Shown here: one piece after another, positions 46,434 through 56,036 of the stretch
Position numbering within the stretch: position 1 is the first letter of the stretch
Layout of the letters: each line of letters opens with the position of its first letter
Source of the DNA: Rippkaea orientalis PCC 8801
Lineage (GTDB): Bacteria > Cyanobacteriota > Cyanobacteriia > Cyanobacteriales > Microcystaceae
Assembly: GCF_000021805.1 (NCBI RefSeq)
Contig: NC_011726.1
Span: 2,946,097-3,010,096, forward strand
DNA: 64,000 nt
Direction: 5' to 3'
Program-made: the position numbers and the translations under genes
The notes under the pieces: generated by a model
What the model saw: only the letters and a program-made list of their open reading frames with translations
Told to the model about the DNA's origin: nothing
The model's database searches: none

Positions 46434-48329
46434 TTAACTATTAACTGATTGACGCGATCGCAATTCTAAATACACTAATAAGGCGTTAATATCGGCGGGG
46501 TTGACTCCTCCTATACGGGACGCTTGACCGAGGGTTAGGGGTTTTATTTTGTTCAGTTTTTCCCTTGCTTCCATCGATAAGGTTTCGATTTTCATGTAGT
46601 TTAAGTCTTCGGGTAATTGACGGTTACTTTGGCGACTGATTTGGTCAATTTGGTTTTGTTGCCGTTTCAGATAACCGGAGTATTTAATGTCAATTTCCGC
46701 GCCTTCTTTTTCCACTGAATTGAGTTGAGCATTTCCTAATCCATAGCGTTCTAGATCAATATAGTGGAATTGGGGACGGCGTAATAAATCCGCTAGGGTA
46801 ATTGATCCTTTGATTTTCTGGTTGGTATCATTAACAATGGTAATAGCCACTTCATCTTTTTCTTTAATTCTGGTTTCGTGTAGCCGTTCTTTTTCGGCAA
46901 TAATATTGGCTTGTTTGTCTTGGAAAAGTTGCCAGCGACGATCATCAATTAAGCCAATTTCTCGACCTAATGGGGTGAGTCTTTGATCGGCATTATCAGA
47001 ACGCAAAATTAAGCGATATTCTGACCGTGAGGTGAGCATTCGATAGGGTTCCCGTAGGTCTTTTGTACACAAATCATCGATTAATGTTCCCAGATAACTC
47101 TCTTCTCTGGCAAAGATAATCATCTCTTGTTTTTTAACAAAGCGAACGGCATTAATTCCCGCGACGATACCTTGCGCCGCAGCTTCTTCATACCCCGTGG
47201 TTCCGTTAATTTGTCCGGCACAAAATAACCCTTCAATTTTCTTAGTCATCAGGGTGGGATAACATTGAGTAGCCGGAAGATAATCGTATTCTACAGCATA
47301 GGCAGGACGCAACATGACGCAATTTTCTAGGCCAGGAAGTGTCCGTAACATCGCTAGTTGAATATTCTCAGGGAGTCCCGTCGAAAACCCTTGTATATAC
47401 AATTCAGGAATCTCTCGGCCTTCGGGTTCAATAAAAATTTGATGGCTATCTTTATCGGCAAATCTAACAATTTTATCCTCAATAGAAGGACAATAACGGG
47501 GACCTTTTGAGTCAATAAACCCGCCGTAAATTGGGGATAAATGGAGGTTATCTTTGATGAGTTGATGGGTTTGAGAGGTGGTTCGGGTAATATAACAGTT
47601 CATTTGTTCCCGTTCAATCCAAGCGTCGGGATCAAAGCTAAACCAGCGTATTTCGTCGTCGGGGGGTTGGGTTTCCAGGTTGCTGTAGTCCACTGACCGT
47701 TTATCGACTCTGGCCGGGGTTCCGGTTTTCAGTCGTCCTACTTCAAACCCTAGTCTATTCAAGGTTTCGCTGAGTCCAACGGAGGCAAATTCCCCGGCAC
47801 GACCGGCTTCCATGGACTTATTGCCGATCCAAATTCGTCCCCCAAGGAAGGTTCCAGTCGTCAAAATGACTGCTTTTGCACCAAAGCAGGTTCCGAAGTA
47901 AGTTTGTACGCCAATGACTTCCTCGTTTTTGCCTAAGATTAAATCGGTGGCCATAGCTTCACGAATGCTTAAATTGTCTTGATTTTCGACAATTTCTTTC
48001 ATTATCGCCGCATATTCTCGTTTATCGGTCTGTGCGCGTAGAGCCCAAACGGCGGGTCCCCGTGAGGCGTTGAGGACTCGCTTTTGTAGATAGGTGCGAT
48101 CCGCCATTTTGCCAATTTCTCCCCCTAATGCGTCTACTTCGTGGGTTAATTGGGACTTAGCGGGTCCTCCCACGGCGGGGTTACAGGGTTGCCAGGCAAT
48201 TTTATCCAGGTTCAGGGTTAACATGAGGGTACGACATCCTAGGCGTGCACTGGCTAAGGCCGCTTCACATCCGGCGTGGCCTGCACCAACAACGATGACA
48301 TCAAATTGGTCTTGGAAGTCGATGGTCAT
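46434..48329 (-). CDS. mnmG: tRNA uridine-5-carboxymethylaminomethyl(34) synthesis enzyme MnmG
   Basis: MnmG (GidA) works with MnmE to modify U34 of several tRNAs, using FAD and NADH. The 631-residue protein shows [23 protein letters not shown] (FAD site), [39 protein letters not shown] and [23 protein letters not shown]. Length is normal. tyrS is upstream on the same strand, 115 bp away. Confidence 0.98.
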   Translation of the reverse strand: MTIDFQDQFDVIVVGAGHAGCEAALASARLGCRTLMLTLNLDKIAWQPCNPAVGGPAKSQLTHEVDALGGEIGKMADRTYLQKRVLNASRGPAVWALRAQTDKREYAAIMKEIVENQDNLSIREAMATDLILGKNEEVIGVQTYFGTCFGAKAVILTTGTFLGGRIWIGNKSMEAGRAGEFASVGLSETLNRLGFEVGRLKTGTPARVDKRSVDYSNLETQPPDDEIRWFSFDPDAWIEREQMNCYITRTTSQTHQLIKDNLHLSPIYGGFIDSKGPRYCPSIEDKIVRFADKDSHQIFIEPEGREIPELYIQGFSTGLPENIQLAMLRTLPGLENCVMLRPAYAVEYDYLPATQCYPTLMTKKIEGLFCAGQINGTTGYEEAAAQGIVAGINAVRFVKKQEMIIFAREESYLGTLIDDLCTKDLREPYRMLTSRSEYRLILRSDNADQRLTPLGREIGLIDDRRWQLFQDKQANIIAEKERLHETRIKEKDEVAITIVNDTNQKIKGSITLADLLRRPQFHYIDLERYGLGNAQLNSVEKEGAEIDIKYSGYLKRQQNQIDQISRQSNRQLPEDLNYMKIETLSMEAREKLNKIKPLTLGQASRIGGVNPADINALLVYLELRSRQSVNS

Positions 48330-48444
48330 AAGGGATTGTCCTGTTTCGGTTGCACCAAATAATACTATTTTAACGTGAGTTCGAGATAAGCTAAAAGGCT
48401 AGTGCTATCGTTATCCGAACTCCGAACTCAGCTTATTTTACGGT

Positions 48445-49668
48445 TTAAATCAGTCGAATAAACTTTTTCTTGCCGACTTGTAAGACTTTTCCGTATAGTT
48501 CTTCGGGGGTATTAAAAATTAGATTAGGATCAGTAACGCGAGTCCCATCGATACGAACTGCACCCCCTTGAAGTTGTCGTCTTCCGTCTCCACTACTTTC
48601 ACACAGTCCACTGGCACTGAGTATATAAAACAATTTAGCAGGAAATTCTACCTGAGATAATTCATATTCGGGAACGGCATCAGTAGAAGTTCCTATTCCT
48701 TGTGTTACTAATTCTTCGGCGGTTTTTTGTGCTAATAAGGCTGCGTCTTTTCCGTGGAATTGGGACACAATTTCGACGGCTAATTGTTTTTGACAGTCTC
48801 TTGGATTTTCGGGTAAAGTGTCTAAGGAAAAGTTTGTCAGTAATTCAAAATACTCTTTAATTAGTGCATCGGGAGTCTTTTCTAATTTCGAGTACATGGA
48901 TAAGGGTCCTTCTTTTAATCCAACATAATTGTTGAGAGATTTCGACATTTTTTGACTGCCATCAGTCCCAATTAAAATCGGTAAGAGTAACCCAAATTGT
49001 GGCTTTTTGCCAAAGTGTCTTTGTAAGTCTCGTCCTACGGCAATATTAAATTTTTGATCCGTTCCTCCTAATTCAACATCCGCATCGATCATCACTGAGT
49101 CGTACCCCTGCATTAAAGGATAGAGAAATTCATGGAGAAAGATAGGATTTTCTTGTTTAAATCTTTCAGCAAATCCTTCTTTAGCTAACATTTGTCCCAC
49201 GGTCATTGTAGCTAACAATTCTTGAATTTTAGCTAAATTTAATTGACTTAACCATTGAGAATTGTAGCGGATTTCTAAGCGTCCAGGGGTATCAAAATCT
49301 AGGATCGGATGGAGTTGTTCTAAATAATTTTTAGCGTTTGCTTGAACTTGTTCGGGGGTTAATTGTTTTCTAACTTCTGATTTACCCGTGGGATCGCCAA
49401 TTTGTGCCGTAAAATCGCCAATAATGACCACGGCTGTATGACCAGCATCTTGAAACATCCGCAATTTACGAAAGGGGATACTATGGCCAAGATGAATATC
49501 TGAACCCGTGGGATCAATTCCTAGTTTAACCCTTAAGGGGCGATCGCACTGTTTTAGGAGTTGTTCGAGGTTTTCTTCTCGGTTATTTGAGTCGGGTTGA
49601 TGGGGAAAAATTTCATGGGTTCCTCGATACAACCAATTGAGGGTTTCAGAAGGACTGGTCAGGGACAT
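48445..49668 (-). CDS. tyrS: Tyrosyl-tRNA synthetase
   Basis: This class I synthetase charges tRNA-Tyr. The 407-residue protein shows the HIGH-like motif [29 protein letters not shown] and the KMSKS motif [15 protein letters not shown]. The C-terminus has an S4-like RNA-binding domain ([17 protein letters not shown]). It belongs to the TyrS type with HLGH and KMSKS that is found in cyanobacteria. Confidence 0.97.
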   Translation of the reverse strand: MSLTSPSETLNWLYRGTHEIFPHQPDSNNREENLEQLLKQCDRPLRVKLGIDPTGSDIHLGHSIPFRKLRMFQDAGHTAVVIIGDFTAQIGDPTGKSEVRKQLTPEQVQANAKNYLEQLHPILDFDTPGRLEIRYNSQWLSQLNLAKIQELLATMTVGQMLAKEGFAERFKQENPIFLHEFLYPLMQGYDSVMIDADVELGGTDQKFNIAVGRDLQRHFGKKPQFGLLLPILIGTDGSQKMSKSLNNYVGLKEGPLSMYSKLEKTPDALIKEYFELLTNFSLDTLPENPRDCQKQLAVEIVSQFHGKDAALLAQKTAEELVTQGIGTSTDAVPEYELSQVEFPAKLFYILSASGLCESSGDGRRQLQGGAVRIDGTRVTDPNLIFNTPEELYGKVLQVGKKKFIRLI

Positions 49669-49994
49669 TTCTTAGCTTGAAATCGTCATGTTATATTGCA
49701 CTTTATTGTATCATGGAAAGGTTTAGCGAAGATTTTGAGTACAAATTAATACAAAAAAATTGAGGTTCGGTTTTGACACAATTTAACGCAGCATTTTGTA
49801 AATTCTAACTATTTTGAATCCTAACTTACCTATTAAGTAGGTCGACATAATTAAACGAACAATATCTTTTTGGTGGGCATTGCCCACCAAAAAGCAGCAA
49901 ATGCTGATGTAAAGATTATTGTGGGCATTGCTCACCCTACCTGTATTTATACCGACCTACTTATTATTGAGCGACTTTCCTATTCTTAATTCAA
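49669..49994. other. Intergenic region with two REP copies
   Basis: This divergent gap between tyrS and the EcfA gene has no gene. It carries GGTGGGCATTGCCCACC at 49872-49888 and an imperfect copy (GTGGGCATTGCTCACC) at 49921-49936, in the paired arrangement called a REPIN. Confidence 0.75.
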
Positions 49995-50666
49995 ATGACC
50001 CATTGCGCGATTAAAGTTCAAGATTTAAGCTTCAATTGGCACGAAAACGCCCCCGTCCTGAGATCTTGCTCCCTAGAGGTTCCTGAAGGCGAATTTTGGA
50101 TGTTATTAGGGACTAACGGCAGTGGGAAATCTACTCTCCTACGACTGCTGACGGGACTATTAACCCCCCAAAGTGGAACCATTGAAATGACTCCCCCCGT
50201 GGGGTTTGTCTTCCAAAACCCTGATCGCCAATTAGTGATGCCTACTGTTGGGGCTGATATTGCCTTTGGGTTAGTCTGCGAACATCTAGACCCCGCAGAA
50301 GTCCGTAACCGAGTCCGAGAAGCCCTATCTGCTGTCAATTTGCTAGAATTGGAACGACGACCCATTTATGCCCTTAGTGGGGGGCAAAAGCAACGTATCG
50401 CTATCGCTGGAGCGATCGCTCGTCACTGCTCAGTATTACTCCTCGATGAACCCACCGCCCTCCTTGATGCCGATACTCAACTGGAATTAGTGGCTCAGGT
50501 ACAACGGTTAGTCAAAACTCAAGGAATTACGGCTCTTTGGGTCACCCATCGTCTTGATGAACTCAATTATTGCGATGGCGCGTTTTTACTCGAAGGAGGG
50601 CAAGTGACCGATCAAGGCGATCCTCAATTGCTCAAAGCCAAATTGCTCCAGAAAAACGCTTCATAA
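49995..50666 (+). CDS. ECF transporter ATPase (CbiO/EcfA-like)
   Basis: The 223-residue ABC ATPase has Walker A GTNGSGKSTLL, Q-loop VFQNPDRQLVMPTVGADIAFGL (the FQNPD pattern is typical of ECF ATPases), signature LSGGQKQRIAIAGAI and Walker B SVLLLDEPTALLD. It would power an energy-coupling-factor importer with the EcfT protein encoded at 11485-12357; that link is inference because the loci are separate. The downstream NYN gene starts 75 bp after the stop. Confidence 0.93.
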   Translation: MTHCAIKVQDLSFNWHENAPVLRSCSLEVPEGEFWMLLGTNGSGKSTLLRLLTGLLTPQSGTIEMTPPVGFVFQNPDRQLVMPTVGADIAFGLVCEHLDPAEVRNRVREALSAVNLLELERRPIYALSGGQKQRIAIAGAIARHCSVLLLDEPTALLDADTQLELVAQVQRLVKTQGITALWVTHRLDELNYCDGAFLLEGGQVTDQGDPQLLKAKLLQKNAS

Positions 50667-50741
50667 AAATTAAAATTTTTGTTAAACTTAGGAAATATTC
50701 TGATTAAGTATCTTAGTCTTCTATGGTCACTCTTAAGAACA

Positions 50742-51284
50742 ATGGCAACCTCTCACCATCCCTTATTACTCGTCGACGGCTATAATATCATTGGCAGTTG
50801 GGCTTCTTTAAAAAAGACCCGCGATCGCCACGGACTTGAACCCGCCCGGCGCGAACTCATTGAGTCCTTAATTAATTACACCGCCCATAATGGCTATGAA
50901 ACTCAAGTGGTCTTTGACTCTCAGTACCGTCAGACCCCTAGTTCCCTAGAACAGTATTCTCCCAATCTATCCATCTATTTTACCGCCTGGATGCAAACGG
51001 CTGATACCTACATTGAAAAGGTCTGTGCCTCCTTTTTTCGCCGTACTGCTCCCCCCGCCCCTCGATTAATCGTCGCTACATCCGATCGAGATCAACGCTT
51101 AACGGTCGTTGGCTATGGCGCAGAATGGATGTCTGCCCAACGGCTAGCCCATGAGATTGAATCCTCTGGTCATCAAGTTAGGCGAAAACAACGACCCAGT
51201 AAACGCAGCCAGAGTCGTTTTTTATTTAATTGTCTCGATGCTAAGTCCCAAGAACGTCTAGCCCAGTGGCAACAAGGTTCTTAG
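50742..51284 (+). CDS. NYN/YacP-type PIN-fold RNA-binding protein
   Basis: The 180-residue protein begins MATSHHPLLLVDGYNIIGSW, the NYN-domain signature with the catalytic Asp, followed by VVFDSQYRQT, YIEKVCASFFR and LIVATSDRDQRLTVVGYGAEWMSA. Homologues include the YacP/Rae1 ribonuclease of Bacillus, which acts at the ribosome. In cyanobacteria the role is not established. The ATG at 50742 matches the domain start; an earlier ATG at 50679 is less likely. Confidence 0.87.
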   Translation: MATSHHPLLLVDGYNIIGSWASLKKTRDRHGLEPARRELIESLINYTAHNGYETQVVFDSQYRQTPSSLEQYSPNLSIYFTAWMQTADTYIEKVCASFFRRTAPPAPRLIVATSDRDQRLTVVGYGAEWMSAQRLAHEIESSGHQVRRKQRPSKRSQSRFLFNCLDAKSQERLAQWQQGS

Positions 51285-51336
51285 GGCTTCTTTGACCCTT
51301 CCCTACAATTAACCCCAAAATTTAGATCACAAGGTA

Positions 51337-51365
51337 TTGACATTTCTAAAAATTCTGGGTATAGT
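51337..51365 (+). promoter_or_regulatory. Sigma70-type promoter of tRNA-Glu
   Basis: TTGACA (51337-51342), an exact 17-nt spacer and TATAGT (51360-51365) lie 22 nt before the tRNA gene. Confidence 0.8.
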
Positions 51366-51387
51366 TATAAAGGTCTGAAAAAAAAAC

Positions 51388-51460
51388 GCCCCCATCGTCT
51401 AGTGGCCTAGGACACCTCCCTTTCACGGAGGCGACAGGGATTCGAATTCCCTTGGGGGTA
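51388..51460 (+). tRNA. tRNA-Glu (anticodon TTC)
   Basis: The 73-nt sequence folds with acceptor GCCCCCA/TGGGGGT, D arm TCTAGTGGCCTAGGA, anticodon stem CCTCC/GGAGG around CTTTCAC (anticodon TTC) and T arm AGGGA-TTCGAAT-TCCCT. In cyanobacteria this tRNA also feeds tetrapyrrole synthesis through glutamyl-tRNA reductase. CCA is not encoded. Confidence 0.96.
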
Positions 51461-51519
51461 TCAACTTTGAACCAAACGCAATACTGAGCGTTCGGTAAGT
51501 ACTTATAAATAAAAGTAGA

Positions 51520-51582
51520 GTGGGCAATGCCCACCAAAAGCCTCAAACGTCGATTTAAAGATGATTGTGGGCAATGCCCACC
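51520..51582. repeat. Paired REP palindromes (REPIN-like)
   Basis: Two copies of GTGGGCAATGCCCACC (51520-51535 and 51567-51582) lie 31 bp apart, after tRNA-Glu and before moeB. Confidence 0.85.
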
Positions 51583-51707
51583 AGACAAGTATTGTTCGTT
51601 TAATTATGCTTATCTACTTAGTTATCCTAAAAAAAATCTATCCCTAGAATCGTTAGAGATAGATAAATTAATGATTATTATTAGGAAATTAATCAAACAA
51701 GGTAATG

Positions 51708-52880
51708 TTAGTACTGAGGAACATTAGGATCAATTTCTACACTCCAGGCCGTAATTCCTCCTTTAACATTCGTTCCCACAATTCCTGCTTCTTTGAGGAT
51801 ACCCAAGGCTTTTGCAGAGCGTCCTCCCATCTTACAATGGGCAATCACTCGATGATTTTGCGACAATTCGCGGATCTTTTCGATGCCTTTTCCTTCTTCA
51901 ATATCCGGTAAAGGTACTAAAACTGACCCAGGAATTTTGGCAATTTCATACTCATTAACATTGCGGACATCAATTAAGACAAAAGCATCCGCACCGTGAT
52001 CCATTAACTCCTTCAATTCTCTTACTGTAATTTCAGGAATAGTAGCTTTTTCTTGCGCTTCTGCTGCTTGCGCTTGGGGAATACCACAGAACTGCTCATA
52101 ATCAATGAGTCGGGTAATCACCGGCCGTTGTGGGTTAGGCCGCAATTTCAACTCACGGAAGGTCATATCCCAAGCATTGTACAGCAATAAACGGCCACTG
52201 AGGGTATTTTCTGCCCCTAGAATAATTTTAATGGTTTCTGTGGCTTGAATCGTGCCAATAATCCCCGGAAGCACCCCTAACACACCCCCTTCTGCACAGG
52301 AGGGAACCATTCCAGGGGGTGGGGGTTCGGGATACAAGTCGCGGTAGTTGGGACCACCTTGGTAGTTAAAGACAGTTGCTTGTCCTTCAAAGCGGAAAAT
52401 TGAGCCATAAACGTTAGGTTTGTTGAGCAATACGCAAGCATCATTGGTGAGATACCGTGTAGGGAAGTTATCAGTTCCATCAATCACGACATCGTAGGGT
52501 TTTAGGATTTCTAGCGCATTTTCCGACGAAAGGCGGGTTTCGTATAAATCTACCTGACAGTAGGGATTAATTTCTAAAATTCGGTCTTTTGCTGACTGAA
52601 TTTTCGGTTTTCCTACCCAGGAGGTTCCGTGGATGATTTGACGTTGTAGATTAGAACTATCCACAATATCAAAATCAACGATGCCTATCCGTCCAATTCC
52701 GGCGGCAGTTAAGTATAGTAGGAGGGGAGAGCCTAAGCCTCCCGTTCCAATACAAAGGACACTTGCTGCTTTTAAGCGTTTTTGTCCATCTAGCCCCACT
52801 TCTGGCAAAATAATGTGGCGAGAGTACCGTTGAAACTCTTCTTTATTCAGTTCGATTTCTTGTAAGTTGGGATTTAGCAT
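51708..52880 (-). CDS. moeB: MoeB/ThiF-type adenylyltransferase with rhodanese domain
   Basis: The 390-residue enzyme adenylates the C-terminal glycine of a ubiquitin-like sulfur carrier (MoaD, ThiS or CysO type) and can transfer sulfur. The adenylation domain has CIGTGGLGSPLLLYLTAAGIG (ATP site), DNFPTRYLTNDACVLL and the catalytic Cys in VPSCAEGGVLG. The C-terminal rhodanese domain (from about residue 285) has VIAHCKMGGRSAKAL with the active-site Cys. Molybdopterin, thiamine and cysteine routes are all possible. A JAMM peptidase that could act on such carriers is 3 kb away. Confidence 0.93.
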   Translation of the reverse strand: MLNPNLQEIELNKEEFQRYSRHIILPEVGLDGQKRLKAASVLCIGTGGLGSPLLLYLTAAGIGRIGIVDFDIVDSSNLQRQIIHGTSWVGKPKIQSAKDRILEINPYCQVDLYETRLSSENALEILKPYDVVIDGTDNFPTRYLTNDACVLLNKPNVYGSIFRFEGQATVFNYQGGPNYRDLYPEPPPPGMVPSCAEGGVLGVLPGIIGTIQATETIKIILGAENTLSGRLLLYNAWDMTFRELKLRPNPQRPVITRLIDYEQFCGIPQAQAAEAQEKATIPEITVRELKELMDHGADAFVLIDVRNVNEYEIAKIPGSVLVPLPDIEEGKGIEKIRELSQNHRVIAHCKMGGRSAKALGILKEAGIVGTNVKGGITAWSVEIDPNVPQY

Positions 52881-53044
52881 AGGCTTTGCCTGACTAATAA
52901 AAGCGCACGTTGATTCTTGAGGGGCGTGAACTGATTATTGTAACAGATTTCCATCACTGATTTCCTAGTGTAAAGGAAAGATAAGCTAAGACTGTTGTCG
53001 GGTTAACTTTAATTAACAATTTTTTTTATTATTGATTATTTACG

Positions 53045-54427
53045 ATGATTAATCAACAGGAAAAACTGACGTTTAAGACAAAATTTTTTTATGGAGTGGG
53101 GGAATTAAGCGGCTCACTTCCTAGTAATATTTTAATTTTCTTTTATCTGTTTTTTCTGACAAATATTGCGGGATTAAATCCGGGTTTAGCGGGAATAATG
53201 ATGTTATTAGGAAAGGTCTGGGATGCTATTAATGATCCGGTGATTGGTTGGTTAAGCGATCGCACTCGCTCTCCTTGGGGAAGACGCTATCCTTGGATGT
53301 TATGGGGGGCGATTCCTTTGGGGATTACATCCTTCCTATTTTGGGTCGTTCCTCCTACTACTAATCAGTGGCTTTTATTCGCCTATTATAGTATTATTTC
53401 TTTCTTTTTTTATCTTGCTTTTACAGCAGTTTTATTACCCTATTCTAGTCTATCTGCCGAACTGACGCAAGACTATGACGAGCGCACCAGTTTAATTAGT
53501 TTTCGCTCAGGGTTTAGTATTGGGGGAAGCATTTTTTCTCTAGCCTTAGCTCAGGTTATTTTTGCTGTTATTTCTAATACTTTGCATAAGTATCTTATTG
53601 TTGGGCTAATCTGTGGATTACTGGCGAGTATTATGACATTTGTAAGTGTTTGGGGAACGTATCAACGCTATCATCAAGTCCAGCAACATAACCAAGCCAT
53701 TAGTCGATCTTCTAGCCTATCTTTTTTTCAAGAATTTCGCCTAACTTTAGCTAATCGTCCTTTTTTATATGTAACAGGTATTTATCTGTGTTCTTGGTTA
53801 AGTTTACAAACCATTGCAGCAACCTTGCCTTTTTTTGTCGTTGATTGCATGAAGTTATCTGATACTCACTTTATTTCTATGTCAATTACGGTTCAAGGAA
53901 CGGCTCTATTAATGATGTTTTTTTGGAGTTTTCTCAGCCGTAGAGTTGACAAAAAAACAATTTATTTGATGGGTATTCCTGTCACAATTATAGCGATTTT
54001 AGGGTTATTTCTTCTCCAGCCTGGACAGGTTATTTTGATGTATTTTTTAGCTTTTTTAGCGGGAATTGGCATTGCTACTGCCTATATTGTTCCCTGGTCA
54101 ATGTTACCTGATGTGGTGGATTTAGATGAATTAAATACGGGAGACAGACGAGAAGGAATCTTTTTTGGTGTGGTTGTTCAATTACAAAAAATTGGCGTTG
54201 CTTTTGCCCTATTTTTAGTGGGTCAAATTTTAGACTTTTCCGGTTATATTCGTTCAGCAGAAGGAGTCAAACCCATACAACCTGAATCAGCTTTATGGGC
54301 TATTCGGATAATAGTCGGTCCGATTCCAATTGTTATATTATTACTGGGATTACTTTGTGTTTATTTCTATCCAATTACACGAGAAGTTCACCAAGAAATC
54401 TTACTAAAATTAGCGTCTAAACAGTAA
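53045..54427 (+). CDS. MFS transporter of the GPH (MelB-like) family
   Basis: The 460-residue protein has about twelve helices. The diagnostic region is GKVWDAINDPVIGWLSDRTRSPWGRRYPWMLWG in the first half, with the conserved Asp residues for cation coupling, and WSMLPDVVDLDELNTGDRREGIFFG in the second. Such carriers move glycosides or other sugars with a cation; the substrate here is unknown. The stop codon overlaps the 8-bp duplication of the neighbouring element. Confidence 0.9.
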   Translation: MINQQEKLTFKTKFFYGVGELSGSLPSNILIFFYLFFLTNIAGLNPGLAGIMMLLGKVWDAINDPVIGWLSDRTRSPWGRRYPWMLWGAIPLGITSFLFWVVPPTTNQWLLFAYYSIISFFFYLAFTAVLLPYSSLSAELTQDYDERTSLISFRSGFSIGGSIFSLALAQVIFAVISNTLHKYLIVGLICGLLASIMTFVSVWGTYQRYHQVQQHNQAISRSSSLSFFQEFRLTLANRPFLYVTGIYLCSWLSLQTIAATLPFFVVDCMKLSDTHFISMSITVQGTALLMMFFWSFLSRRVDKKTIYLMGIPVTIIAILGLFLLQPGQVILMYFLAFLAGIGIATAYIVPWSMLPDVVDLDELNTGDRREGIFFGVVVQLQKIGVAFALFLVGQILDFSGYIRSAEGVKPIQPESALWAIRIIVGPIPIVILLLGLLCVYFYPITREVHQEILLKLASKQ

Positions 54428-54431
54428 ACAG

Positions 54432-55080
54432 TCAGGGTAAACGCATCTAAATTAAGTTGACATATTATTATATTTATGTCTAAAAAATTGGTCCTTCCGA
54501 ACCTAGTATGTAAAACTGATAACTGTAAAATAGACTGAGGCGATATCAGATTGAACAGATTATCGAGATTCTCCAAGAAGAAGAACTGCTATGAATGACA
54601 TGATGCAATACAAGGATTATTTCGGGTCTATTCACTATAGCGATGAGGATAAAATCTTCTACGGCAAGGTTGAATATATCCGCAGTCTCATTAGTTTTGA
54701 AGGGGAAGATGTGGCTAGTCTGAGGGAGAGTTTTGAAGGGGCAATAGATGATTATTTGACTCTTTGTGATGAAAAAGGAATTGAACCAGAGAAGCCATTT
54801 AAGGGAAGTTTTAATGTGCGTGTAGGAAGCAAAATGCACCGTCAGGCGGCATTATTTGCCCAAAAACGAGGACTCAATCTGAATAAGTTGGTAACGGATG
54901 CACTGGAACGTTATCTGACAGAAGAATCATTAGAAAATGGATAGTATCAGTGGTTAAATTATTAAACATAAAATCCATAATATACTCAAGCTGAATTACC
55001 AGAGGAACTAGACCTAGGAAAATTAGCCAACATTTAACATTACTATATTTTGGGGAAAAGTTAAGATGCGTTTACCCTGA
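54432..55080. mobile_element. Non-autonomous element with terminal inverted repeats and 8-bp TSD
   Basis: The ends TCAGGGTAAACGCATCT (54432-54448) and its reverse complement (55064-55080) match over 17 bp. The 8-bp direct repeat GTAAACAG flanks them (54424-54431 and 55081-55088). CAGGG termini and 8-bp duplications fit the ISAs1 family. The 649-bp body contains no transposase, only a hicB gene and an unassigned frame end (54526-54590, ending EILQEEELL). Family naming is inference. Confidence 0.8.
54591..54944 (+). CDS. hicB: HicB-family antitoxin
   Basis: The 117-residue protein has the HicB fold: an N-terminal RNase H-like half (YKDYFGSIHYSDEDKIFYGKVEYIRSLISFEGE) and a C-terminal ribbon-helix-helix (SFNVRVGSKMHRQAALFAQKRGLNLNKLVTDALERYL). 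A HicA toxin gene normally lies next to it; here only a short in-frame remnant (RRYQIEQIIEILQEEELL) precedes the start, so the toxin is missing or was lost. The gene sits wholly inside the 649-bp element. Orphan HicB proteins also act as regulators. Confidence 0.9.
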   Translation: MNDMMQYKDYFGSIHYSDEDKIFYGKVEYIRSLISFEGEDVASLRESFEGAIDDYLTLCDEKGIEPEKPFKGSFNVRVGSKMHRQAALFAQKRGLNLNKLVTDALERYLTEESLENG

Positions 55081-55100
55081 GTAAACAGTTAAGAAAAGTG

Positions 55101-55568
55101 CTATAGTATTTGAATATTTTCTGCTTGAAATTGTCGGTTATCATCGAGTTGCCAACTTTTAAGATCAGTAGTTTGATCAGATTGAACTGAAATAATAATA
55201 TAGGAATAGTCAGACCAAGCGATCGCTCGATCAAATTCTGAGGGAATAGCCAAATAATCAGGATGAGAATGATACACGCCAATAATTTGTAAAGCGCGAT
55301 CTCTGGCTTCTTTTTGGACTTGTAAGATGATTTGTGGGGCTATAGCAAAACGAGTTTGCTTACTCAAAACTTTTGGGATAGAAGGGGAAATAGTAGGAAA
55401 ACTTTCCTCATTTTCTAAACTCCAACTATTGGGGGTAGCTCGAACTTCAACAATCAATTTTTCAGTGTTATTAATTGTTCCTAAAAGCAAGCCACAACAT
55501 TCTTCAGGATAAGTCGCTAAAGCATGATTGCACATTTGATTCAAGTGAGGGAAAGTCATCAAAATCAT
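55101..55568 (-). CDS. Mov34/MPN (JAMM) metallopeptidase
   Basis: The 155-residue protein has an intact JAMM zinc site: the Glu in YPEECCGLLLG and VYHSHPDYLAIPSEFD, matching H-x-H-x7-S-x2-D. Bacterial family members cleave proteins or peptides from C-terminal glycines of ubiquitin-like sulfur carriers such as CysO. The MoeB-rhodanese protein nearby could activate the same carrier; this link is inference. Two in-frame ATGs (55568 and 55559) are possible. Confidence 0.9.
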   Translation of the reverse strand: MILMTFPHLNQMCNHALATYPEECCGLLLGTINNTEKLIVEVRATPNSWSLENEESFPTISPSIPKVLSKQTRFAIAPQIILQVQKEARDRALQIIGVYHSHPDYLAIPSEFDRAIAWSDYSYIIISVQSDQTTDLKSWQLDDNRQFQAENIQIL

Positions 55569-55672
55569 ATTAAATTAAAATAAAAAGATAAAATTGACTA
55601 AGCTGTTAAAGAGTTTGATATCCTTAAAATTAATGACTCTATACAGCTAAAATGGCGAGGTAATAGGCGATC

Positions 55673-55996
55673 ATGGATAGTAACGACTGGATTAAGCAGT
55701 TATTGTTAGTAGGGATTGGAACAACCTCTCTAGTAGCAGAAAAAATCAAAGAAGTGAGCGATGAATGGGTAAAAGAAGGCAAAATCAACCCAGATCAAGC
55801 CCAAGGATTTGTTAATGATCTCATGAATCAAATCAAAACAGGGCAGGGGAACTTTGAGAGTAATATGGAACGCCAACTACGCAATATGCTACAAGATTTA
55901 GGAGTTCCTCGCCAATCAGAAATGGACGAATTACGGGGACGTATTGATCGCCTAGAGCGTCAAATTCGGGATCTAGAAAACAAAATGTGGCGTTAA
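55673..55996 (+). CDS. Phasin-like / polyhydroxyalkanoate granule-associated protein
   Basis: The 107-residue helical protein (MDSNDWIKQLLLVGIGTTSLVAEKIKEVSDEWVKEGKI) ends in a coiled coil (MDELRGRIDRLERQIRDLENKMW). This is the pattern of the PhaF/phasin-like family in cyanobacteria. No PHA synthase genes are in the window, so granule binding is family inference. The FKBP gene begins 40 bp downstream. Confidence 0.75.
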   Translation: MDSNDWIKQLLLVGIGTTSLVAEKIKEVSDEWVKEGKINPDQAQGFVNDLMNQIKTGQGNFESNMERQLRNMLQDLGVPRQSEMDELRGRIDRLERQIRDLENKMWR

Positions 55997-56036
55997 TCGA
56001 GTAAAATAAACTAAAAATCAGTTACTTAAAAAATTT

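Noticed and set aside
54424-54431. GTAAACAG as merely part of an AACAGTA heptamer repeat
   Set aside because: This was considered because such repeats occur at 33 kb, but the identical 8 bp abut both inverted repeats exactly, which fits a target duplication better. It remains a caveat.
54526-54590. A separate hicA gene before hicB
   Set aside because: Only about 20 in-frame codons exist before a stop and no HicA motifs are visible, so at most it is a remnant.
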